Positions 5,936 to 12,436 of a stretch of DNA of 20,675 nucleotides are shown piece after piece. The stretch comes from Rickettsiales bacterium (GTDB lineage: Bacteria > Pseudomonadota > Alphaproteobacteria > Rickettsiales > Anaplasmataceae). The stretch spans positions 1-20,675 of the forward strand of contig JAISAR010000106.1 of the NCBI GenBank assembly GCA_031266615.1. The letters are read 5' to 3'. The notes beneath the pieces are model-generated. The model saw only the letters and a program-made list of their open reading frames with translations, was not told the DNA's origin and ran no database searches. Position 1 is the first letter of the stretch. Every line of letters begins with the position of its first letter. The translations under genes and the position numbers were made by a program.

Positions 5936-7276
5936 ATGTTTATCAATGAAAAAATGAAAGTTATTTGTTATCCTGACCCTAACATTAAACCAAAACAAAA
6001 TGCAAAACATATAATAAACTTTTTTGGGATACTGGGGTGTGTTAAGGTTAATGCACTTGATAAAGACGCACTCAAAAAGCAAGAAGGTGAATTTAATACA
6101 GTTAAGCATTATTTTGACTATCCTTATTTTTCTAGCATTGTTAATCCAGAATCCTTTCAAGAAGAACTGAATGATGAAGAAAAAAAATTTACTAGAAGGA
6201 TAGTATCACTATGGTTATGTTTTGCCATATTGTCCACTGCTTCTATTGTGTCATTATATTTGGCGTACCAGAATCAAAAATCAAAAAAAGTGCTTACGGG
6301 GTTAGCTTGTGCATCAACAGTATTATTAATTTTGGCTACCATATGTTTTATCGTAGTTTTATCATGGGTGTTTTTTGACTTTATTAAGGGAAAGTTTGTT
6401 ATACATAGAATTAAAAGCTTTTTGGAAAATGAAGTCAGCCCTGAATGGATAAAACGTTATAAGGAAGAGTTTATAGGTAAGACTTGCGATCAAGGGTTAG
6501 AAAAAGATATAGAGGATATTATAGAGTTCCTTTTGGAGAGAAAGAAGATTGTAGCACTGTATAACTTTCTAACAAATGGGGAAGAATTAGTCCAGGCCGG
6601 AATGGCAATGGTGAACAAGTTGCTTATAGATGGCATACATCCAAACGACATAGTTTTAGATACTAACTCTCTTGGAGGAGGAGTTGCAGCGGAAGTTCTA
6701 AAAAGATTTGAAGATCAGGGTATCCATTTGACACTAATTCACAATAATTCTTTTAGTTCGCTCAAAGATGCAACTAATAACTTTCCTCATGGAGTGGGAG
6801 GCTTTTTCACGAGGTGGCTTCCTGCAAAGTTTTTGAATTTTTGGTATAGGCGTTGCGGATTAGATTTTGATCCACAGAAAGTTGTAGAGAATACGAAATG
6901 CCCTGTATTAATTGCTGGCAGGAAAGGTGATACTGTGATTCCACCAGCAGCACAACTTGTTGGCAAGCTTAATGATCTATCCGGAGAAAGGTTAAGAAGA
7001 AATATAGTGCTTGAACATGATCCCAACGAGCCTTGTGGGAATAAAAACATTCACACCGACCATAAAGAACATTTAGTTTGTTGTGAGGATAATGAAGGTA
7101 CAACAAAATACACCGGTTACAAAGAAAAAGAAAATGAATTTATTAAAGAGGCACATGGGTATTCAGTTAAACTTAACAAAGGATTTAATCTAGGAAACTA
7201 CCTTAAGAGTGGTGTTCCCAAAAGTTTGACACAAATAGAATTGAAATTCATAAATGAAGAGTATATGCAAGTTTAA
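5936..7276 (+). CDS. Membrane-anchored alpha/beta-hydrolase-like protein
   Basis: The product is 446 residues, with function not known. Two adjacent hydrophobic spans (about 90-110 and 120-148) form a hairpin anchor after a soluble N-terminus. The C-terminal part looks like a serine hydrolase. DTNSLGGGVAAEVL (242-255) resembles a nucleophile elbow with S245; the residue two before the serine is Thr rather than the usual Gly. RKGDTVIP supplies a likely acid, D332, after a PVLIAG strand, and a histidine follows (H361 in LEHD, or one of H373, H376, H379). This order Ser-Asp-His is the normal one for the fold. TGTTAAAAT (5921-5929) may be an extended -10 very close to the start. The 3' end overlaps rsmD by 4 bp, tail to tail. 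A lipase/esterase or thioesterase activity on host or bacterial lipids is possible but not shown. Confidence 0.75.
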   Translation: MFINEKMKVICYPDPNIKPKQNAKHIINFFGILGCVKVNALDKDALKKQEGEFNTVKHYFDYPYFSSIVNPESFQEELNDEEKKFTRRIVSLWLCFAILSTASIVSLYLAYQNQKSKKVLTGLACASTVLLILATICFIVVLSWVFFDFIKGKFVIHRIKSFLENEVSPEWIKRYKEEFIGKTCDQGLEKDIEDIIEFLLERKKIVALYNFLTNGEELVQAGMAMVNKLLIDGIHPNDIVLDTNSLGGGVAAEVLKRFEDQGIHLTLIHNNSFSSLKDATNNFPHGVGGFFTRWLPAKFLNFWYRRCGLDFDPQKVVENTKCPVLIAGRKGDTVIPPAAQLVGKLNDLSGERLRRNIVLEHDPNEPCGNKNIHTDHKEHLVCCEDNEGTTKYTGYKEKENEFIKEAHGYSVKLNKGFNLGNYLKSGVPKSLTQIELKFINEEYMQV

Positions 7277-7821
7277 GTTGATAGAGAAAGGAAAATTATT
7301 CTTGCTATGCCGTAAGTGCGCTCCAAGACTATACTAAAATTTTTATTGCACTGAAAATCTTCGTTTTTCCTAATCTCTAGAATTATCAATGCATCATCAC
7401 TTAGCCAGCCTGAGTGAGCTAATCCTTCTAAAGTTGAGTGGACTAGATTACTATTGTAAGGTGGATCTATAAAAACTATGTCGCATTGTGAAATGGGTTT
7501 TGGTAATTTGTCAGCGCTGCAGCAAATTAGCGTAACATCGTCCGTAGCTCCAAGACTTTCTGCCGTTTTCTTAGGCAATTGCAAATTGTAGTAGTCTGAA
7601 TCTACCATGAATGCATGTTTAGCACCGCGGGAAAGTGCTTCAAATGAAAAAGAGCCACTTCCGCAGAATAAATCAAGTACGTTTGAGTTATGAATAGGCT
7701 TTTTTGAAAAAAGTGTGCTGAATATTGCTTCCCGGACAACACCCATGGTAGGCCGTGCGGCTAAATGCTTACCTGTGGCTATCTTTCTTCCACGATACTT
7801 TCCTGCAATAATACGCAGCAT
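7273..7821 (-). CDS. rsmD: 16S rRNA (guanine(966)-N(2))-methyltransferase RsmD
   Basis: RsmD methylates N2 of G966 in 16S rRNA during 30S assembly, using S-adenosylmethionine. The product is 182 residues, normal for the family. Visible motifs are the N-terminal LRIIAGKYRGRKI, RPTMGVVREAIFSTL, the SAM-binding VLDLFCGSGSFSFEALSRGA (48-67), and the catalytic DPPY (119-122). The SD is GGAG about 10 bases upstream of the ATG and falls in the loop of a 10-bp hairpin. It converges on the hydrolase-like gene with a 4-bp overlap of the stop codons, so neither gene has room for its own terminator between them. Confidence 0.93.
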   Translation of the reverse strand: MLRIIAGKYRGRKIATGKHLAARPTMGVVREAIFSTLFSKKPIHNSNVLDLFCGSGSFSFEALSRGAKHAFMVDSDYYNLQLPKKTAESLGATDDVTLICCSADKLPKPISQCDIVFIDPPYNSNLVHSTLEGLAHSGWLSDDALIILEIRKNEDFQCNKNFSIVLERTYGIARIIFLSLST

Positions 7822-7856
7822 ACTAAATAAGCTCCAAATTAGCTAATTATTTAGTA
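7821..7856 (-). promoter_or_regulatory. Leader hairpin enclosing the rsmD ribosome-binding site
   Basis: TACTAAATAA (7821-7830) and TTATTTAGTA (7847-7856) are perfect 10-bp inverted arms around a 16-nt loop. On the minus strand the loop holds GGAG, and the 3' arm runs to the first base of the start codon. Folding could limit initiation. The stem is all A-T apart from one G-C pair, so it would be weak. Confidence 0.4.
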
Positions 7857-7960
7857 GTACATGATTAGTGTCAATATAACTTTGGCAGTTAATTATGCCA
7901 ATTCCCACTACACAGAAAGCGGACAGACGAAAGTGAAAAAAAGTTATAACGTCACCCAAT

Positions 7961-8109
7961 AGAAATAAAAAAACTACTTGACAAATTTCGCCGTTACCCT
8001 TATCATAGCAGTGAAGCTATTTGTTTAACTTCCCAATCTGTACAGGTTAAAATGACAAGAGAACTTGTATTTGGCGTACTATTGTTTAATTTTTCGCACT
8101 ATGTGCACT
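7961..8109 (+). repeat. Dispersed repeat with promoter, copy 1
   Basis: About 149 bp are repeated at 20528-20675, with about a dozen differences including one 1-bp indel. Most differences lie in the promoter spacer and just after it; the last 58 bases differ at one position. The repeat holds a sigma-70 promoter and the start of a short reading frame. The second copy meets the window edge, so the true right end is not known. Confidence 0.85.
7978..8006 (+). promoter_or_regulatory. Strong sigma-70 promoter in dispersed repeat copy 1
   Basis: TTGACA (7978-7983), exactly 17 bp, then TATCAT (8001-8006). The same boxes and spacing are kept in copy 2 although the spacer has diverged at six positions, which suggests selection on the boxes. 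The predicted start is near 8013. Confidence 0.6.
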
Positions 8110-8123
8110 GCATGTCTTTTTAA
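8052..8123 (+). CDS. Candidate 23-residue microprotein in dispersed repeat
   Basis: An ATG lies about 40 bases after the predicted transcription start, with CAGG seven bases upstream. It reads MTRELVFGVLLFNFSHYVHC plus three residues to TAA at 8121-8123. The peptide is hydrophobic in the middle (residues 5-14). In copy 2 the frame is kept through the 19 complete codons visible, with one change (E4 to K). The region could instead be an untranslated RNA; another reading frame also stays open through 8101-8199. Function is unknown. Confidence 0.3.
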   Translation: MTRELVFGVLLFNFSHYVHCMSF

Positions 8124-8586
8124 AACTTCGGGTTCTTACCCATACAAGCTGAAACGCGCTTATAAGTCGTTTAAGACAGCACCCAACGTCAGGTTTTAAA
8201 ATAGAGAGTGGAATAACTAGCTACCTCGGAGTTTTATTGTCCTTTTTTTCTGCTTGGTAAATTTCTTAAATATTATAGCTTAGACTAGTTGCGCTTGAAA
8301 GCAGCTAAATTGCAGCGTTTAAGGCATAAAAACGCCAATACTAAAAATAAATACTGACCGGGGTTTCTTTTGTCTTTTTTTCTGCTTAGTTTAGGTTATG
8401 CAAGAGATCTAATCTAAAAGCCTTTAGGAGCAAATTACTCAGTTTATCGTTTAAACCATTTATCACTACTTGATGCGCATACTTTCACGGGTGCTCTTAA
8501 GTAATTCCATATCGTAATCTAAGCTACCATCCTTCCTCTATCCCTACCCTAATAAAATTTGTAAATAGAGTCTAGTATGGCAGCTT
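8110..8586. other. Gene-poor intergenic region with an internal direct repeat
   Basis: I see no convincing gene here. Two copies of a T-rich ~30-bp motif occur at 8227-8257 and 8359-8388 (each reads CGG-G-GTTT, then a T-rich stretch, then CTTTTTTTCTGCTT), differing at a few positions. Between them GCGTTT (8319-8324) and AAACGC (8333-8338) can form a hairpin. The region may be the 3' part of the transcript started at about 8013, or decayed sequence. Confidence 0.45.
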
Positions 8587-9624
8587 TTACATACTATCAT
8601 CAAGTCGGAAAGACCGATATGTTCCTGGCTCAATGTTTACTTCATCAAGCAGAGAATTCTGCTCTTCAGAAAATGGAGCTTCTACTTTATTTTCTACACC
8701 AGCTTTTTCAACATCGTAACTATCTTCTCTCTTCTGTTTACGCAAAAACCAGCATCCACCCACAGTAACAGCAGCTACTAATAATACTGGTGCTATAATA
8801 TAAGCACTCAATGTTGATAATCCTGCTACTGTTGTGCCGGCAATCCCTGATTCATTTGGCAATTGAGGTAATGTTGCATTTGTACTACTCAACTCAGAAA
8901 ATGCTGGTACGTTTCTTGATGTAAAGTTATTAGAACGAAAAACAACATCCATTATATTTTCAGTCGTAATTCCATGACTAGTATTTAACCTTTTTATTTC
9001 TTCCATTACGTGTTTGATCTCTTCAGTTGTTTCATCTGGTGCAAGATCAAGTTTTTGTTGTTTTAAAGGAGCTGGTTCTACAGCGAAATATTTGCTACCT
9101 TCTTGCGTCTCATAGTCAACCTCTTCATTAGTAGACTCTTCCAATTGGCTAGAATTAAATAATTCTGTTGTTGCACTATCAGTAGTGCCAACTTTTCCAG
9201 TAGCCTGCGTCTCATGCTCAACTCCTTCAGTAGTAGATTCTTCCTGTAAACTAGTTGTTGTGACCTTTTGACTTAAAAGTTCTTTTAGATCTTTTAGATA
9301 CCTTTCGTCGAATTTTCTGAAATCATACTCTGTTTTGCTTTTTATTCTCCCATTCTTCAGATCTGAAATAATATTGTTAATCATCAATCTACAATGCCCT
9401 TCAGGAGTGGGAATCTTTTCTGTCATTCCAGCAACAAAGTATAACCTGTGTGAATTGTCAGATATACTAAAAGCATCAATTGTTAAACCCTCTCCTTTCA
9501 ATGAAAAGTATATTTTCCTTCCTTTTTCTATGTCTTCCAAGCTAGAAGAAATAGTAACTGTTGCCCTTTTCTCTGATGGTGTCATTTCTTCTCTTTGTGA
9601 GGCGTTTCGTGATCTTTTTGTCAT
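8587..9624 (-). CDS. Acidic single-span membrane protein, function unknown
   Basis: The product is 345 residues from the ATG at 9624. This start is chosen because AGGA lies about nine bases upstream; an in-frame GTG at 9654 would add ten residues but has no ribosome-binding site. Order: a basic N-terminus (TKRSRNASQR); a small predicted globular part (about 20-120); an acidic Ser/Thr/Glu-rich middle with two copies of a ~15-residue repeat (QEESTTEGVEHETQ and LEESTNEEVDYETQ); and one hydrophobic span near the C-terminus (about 273-293, AYIIAPVLLVAAVTVGG) followed by basic WFLRKQKRE and a ~45-residue acidic tail. No enzyme motif is seen. The design suits a tail-proximal anchored surface or secreted protein, which is inference only. 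Confidence 0.75.
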   Translation of the reverse strand: MTKRSRNASQREEMTPSEKRATVTISSSLEDIEKGRKIYFSLKGEGLTIDAFSISDNSHRLYFVAGMTEKIPTPEGHCRLMINNIISDLKNGRIKSKTEYDFRKFDERYLKDLKELLSQKVTTTSLQEESTTEGVEHETQATGKVGTTDSATTELFNSSQLEESTNEEVDYETQEGSKYFAVEPAPLKQQKLDLAPDETTEEIKHVMEEIKRLNTSHGITTENIMDVVFRSNNFTSRNVPAFSELSSTNATLPQLPNESGIAGTTVAGLSTLSAYIIAPVLLVAAVTVGGCWFLRKQKREDSYDVEKAGVENKVEAPFSEEQNSLLDEVNIEPGTYRSFRLDDSM

Positions 9625-9763
9625 ACATCTATTCCTAAATTTATTAATATTCACTACATTAGCAGATCGAAGGTTTTAGTCCATGTCTTTTTATTAAAAT
9701 TTTTATGTAAGTATTACTTTTATTATACTAAATAATGTATATATTAATATCTGGATTGATCAA

Positions 9764-9792
9764 TTGATTTTACTCTCATTACACCTTATTAT
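9764..9792 (+). promoter_or_regulatory. Candidate sigma-70 promoter of alaS
   Basis: TTGATT (9764-9769), 17 bp, TATTAT (9787-9792), giving an 18-nt leader before the alaS ATG. Spacing and distance to the start are almost the same as at murD. Confidence 0.5.
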
Positions 9793-9816
9793 GCATAGAT
9801 AATCTCAATAAAAACG

Positions 9817-12432
9817 ATGAAACTAAACGAAATTAGAGAAAGATTTATAAAGTTTTTTGTAAGTAACAACCACAAGCAGGTTTTTTCTTCCCCTTTGATC
9901 CCAGAGCATGATCCAACGCTCATGTTTACAAATGCTGGTATGGTGCAGTTTAAAAATATCTTCACCGGTTTACAAAAAACTGAAATGAAACGTGCTGTCT
10001 CGAGTCAAAAGTGTCTAAGAGCAGGTGGCAAGCACAACGATCTTGAAAATGTTGGCTATACAACTCGGCATCACACATTTTTTGAAATGCTTGGGAATTT
10101 TAGCTTCGGTGATTATTTCAAAGAAACCGCGATAGAGCTTGCGTGGAAGTTTATTACTGAAGAATTGTCTCTTGATAAAAATAGACTATCCATAACTGTC
10201 TACCACACTGATGATGAAGCATACAAGATTTGGCGCAAGGTAAGTGGTTTTTCGGATGATAAAATCATCAGAATTGCAACAGATGATAACTTCTGGAGCA
10301 TGGGCAATACTGGCCCATGTGGTCCATGTTCTGAAATTTTTTATGACCATGCAAAACCTAATTTACAAGATGACGATAGAGTTGTTGAAATCTGGAATTT
10401 GGTGTTTATGGAATTCAATAAAGATGAAGAAGGTAATTTGCAAAAACTACCAAAAAAATGCATCGATACTGGAATGGGCCTTGAGAGAATAGCTGCCGTG
10501 ATGCAAAACGTTCATGATAACTATGATATTGATCTATTTTCTGCTCTGATAAATGAGTCGCAAGAGCTCTGTGGAAATACAGAAAACAAAGTAGCTCATA
10601 AGATCATCGCGGATCATCTTCGTGCAGCCGCATTTCTAATTGCAGAAGGGATACTCCCTGGAAATGAAGGCAGGAACTACGTACTGCGCAGATTAATCAG
10701 AAGAGCTGCACGTTATATCCATCAGCTTGGATATAGTGATCCCCTACTCTATCGTATTTTTCCAGTGCTGATAGATAGCTCAAGCTCAGCTTATATGGGA
10801 GATGTTTATCCTGAACTAATTAGAGCCAAAAGTTCAATAGAGACAACGTTAAAATCAGAGGAAGAGAATTTTAAAGATACTTTGATGAAAGGCATTAATC
10901 TCTTGGAAAAATTCACTGCAGATTTAAAACCAGGCGATACTCTGCCAGGAGAATCGGCGTTTAAGCTATATGACACTTATGGGTTTCCTTTGGATATCAC
11001 ACTTGACATTTTAAAAGAGAGGAAAATAAATTTTGACCAAAAAGGTTTTGATGACGCGATGAAAGAGCAGAAAGAGAGAGCACGCGCTAAATGGGCTGGG
11101 TCTGGTGAAAAGTCTGTTGAGCAAATATGGTTCGATTTGATCGATGAATTTGGCAAAACAAAATTTGTTGGTTATGAGTTTAGTGAGGTAAAGGATGCAA
11201 AAGTGATAGCCATAATTTCTCCTAAAAATGAAGTTATTGATTCCGCAAAAGAAGGAGAGAAGGTAACCATTATACTTGATAAAACACCTTTTTATGGCGA
11301 ATCAGGTGGACAGGTGGGGGACACTGGAAGTTTTATTGTCATCCAAGTAGCTGACACTGGGATCCAGCCAGCTCCACGCGCTGGAATGACACCAAACCTA
11401 GGTGTCATTCCAGTGGAAAACACCAATAAGATTAACGACCTATATTTGCACAGGTGCGTAGTTAAATCCGGCTCAATTTGTAAAGGTGACACAGTTACAG
11501 CAACTATTGACAAGGAGAGAAGGCAAGACCTAAGAAGAAACCATTCAGCTACGCATCTTCTGCACTTTGCATTGAGAAAGATCTTGGGTGATCACGTTAC
11601 TCAAAAGGGATCCTTAGTTGCACCGGATAGACTGAGATTTGACTTCAGCCACAACACTCAAGTTACTCAGGATCAACTGTTTGCAATAGAAGATATGGTA
11701 AACTCCCTAATCAGAGAAAATTTTTTCACGTCTACAAAAATTCAGAGTATGAATCAGGCAATAGACGAAGGAGCTATGGCATTGTTCGGCGAAAAGTATA
11801 GCGACCAAGTAAGAGTGGTAAGCATTGGAAATTCAAAAGAGCTGTGTGGCGGCACGCACGTGGAGCGCGCTGGAGAAATTGGCCTGTTTAAGATAGTAAC
11901 AGAATGTTCTATTGCATCTGGAGTAAGAAGGATCGAAGCTTTAACCGGTCAAGAAGCAATTAATTATGTCCGTGATAATGAAATCAACTTGAAAAAAGTC
12001 GCAGAATCCGTAAAAGCGCCGATAAGTGAAATAACAAATCGACTCAGTATTTTAAGCCAAGAGCGCAAGGAATCCGAAGCTAAAATAAAAAGCCTTTATA
12101 AAAAGCTCGTAAGCACAGAGAACATAAAAAGCACTGAAATAAATGGAATGAATTTCGTAAGCCACACTCTTACTGACATTCCAGCAAGTATAATAAGGGA
12201 ATTTGTTCTGCAGCAACAAAGACCAAAAACTGTAATAGCTTTCACAGCAACGGAAAAAAACAAAACAGTGCTGATTGTCAAAGTAAGTAAAGACTTAACT
12301 GATAAGATCAGTGCAAAAGAGCTGGTATCTACCGTAACTGGAAGGGGTTGCGGTGGAAACGCTGAACTTGCTCAAATGGGCTGTGATAGTAGTGATATTA
12401 TTACAGCCATTTATAATTACTTAGCAAGGTAG
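9817..12432 (+). CDS. alaS: Alanyl-tRNA synthetase, with palindromic-repeat insertion
   Basis: AlaRS charges tRNA-Ala and clears mischarged Ser and Gly. The product is 871 residues, close to the usual 870-880. The class II core is at the N-terminus (RERFIKFFVSNNHKQVFSSP, then FTNAGMVQFKNIF, GNFSFGDYFKETAIELAW and TGMGLERIAAV). The editing domain carries the zinc/active-site residues in HSATH (H576, H580) and CGGTH (C677, H681). The C-terminal domain ends with RGCGGNAELAQMG. An in-frame insertion at about residues 508-533 (VIQVADTGIQPAPRAG and following) separates GQVGDTGSF from the segment ending DLYLHRC, in the barrel before the editing site. It comes from palindromic repeat units. Weak SD before the ATG. 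The stop lies 4 bp from the stop of the convergent 923-residue gene. Confidence 0.96.
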   Translation: MKLNEIRERFIKFFVSNNHKQVFSSPLIPEHDPTLMFTNAGMVQFKNIFTGLQKTEMKRAVSSQKCLRAGGKHNDLENVGYTTRHHTFFEMLGNFSFGDYFKETAIELAWKFITEELSLDKNRLSITVYHTDDEAYKIWRKVSGFSDDKIIRIATDDNFWSMGNTGPCGPCSEIFYDHAKPNLQDDDRVVEIWNLVFMEFNKDEEGNLQKLPKKCIDTGMGLERIAAVMQNVHDNYDIDLFSALINESQELCGNTENKVAHKIIADHLRAAAFLIAEGILPGNEGRNYVLRRLIRRAARYIHQLGYSDPLLYRIFPVLIDSSSSAYMGDVYPELIRAKSSIETTLKSEEENFKDTLMKGINLLEKFTADLKPGDTLPGESAFKLYDTYGFPLDITLDILKERKINFDQKGFDDAMKEQKERARAKWAGSGEKSVEQIWFDLIDEFGKTKFVGYEFSEVKDAKVIAIISPKNEVIDSAKEGEKVTIILDKTPFYGESGGQVGDTGSFIVIQVADTGIQPAPRAGMTPNLGVIPVENTNKINDLYLHRCVVKSGSICKGDTVTATIDKERRQDLRRNHSATHLLHFALRKILGDHVTQKGSLVAPDRLRFDFSHNTQVTQDQLFAIEDMVNSLIRENFFTSTKIQSMNQAIDEGAMALFGEKYSDQVRVVSIGNSKELCGGTHVERAGEIGLFKIVTECSIASGVRRIEALTGQEAINYVRDNEINLKKVAESVKAPISEITNRLSILSQERKESEAKIKSLYKKLVSTENIKSTEINGMNFVSHTLTDIPASIIREFVLQQQRPKTVIAFTATEKNKTVLIVKVSKDLTDKISAKELVSTVTGRGCGGNAELAQMGCDSSDIITAIYNYLAR
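11338..11413. repeat. Palindromic repeat units inside alaS
   Basis: Positions 11338-11367 are a 30-bp unit, the exact reverse complement of 4602-4631 (murD) and 15876-15905 (ileS). Next to it CTGGAATGACACC (11381-11393) and GGTGTCATTCCAG (11401-11413) are perfect 13-bp inverted arms with a 7-nt loop. The whole block is read in frame, so the mRNA can form this hairpin inside the coding region. Confidence 0.92.
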
Positions 12433-12436
12433 TGTA

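Noticed and set aside
7822..8586. tRNA, tmRNA, 4.5S or RNase P RNA in the long intergenic region
   Set aside because: No cloverleaf, CCA end or conserved core of these RNAs could be found by eye.
8577..8768. Plus-strand frame overlapping the acidic membrane protein gene
   Set aside because: It is antisense to a well-supported gene, has no recognisable features and no good ribosome-binding site.
9625..9654. GTG start ten codons upstream for the acidic membrane protein
   Set aside because: No ribosome-binding site precedes it, while AGGA precedes the ATG at 9624.
11292..11513. Antisense reading frame inside alaS
   Set aside because: It is opened mostly by the palindromic repeats, which are stop-poor on both strands, and the sense strand encodes a clear AlaRS.
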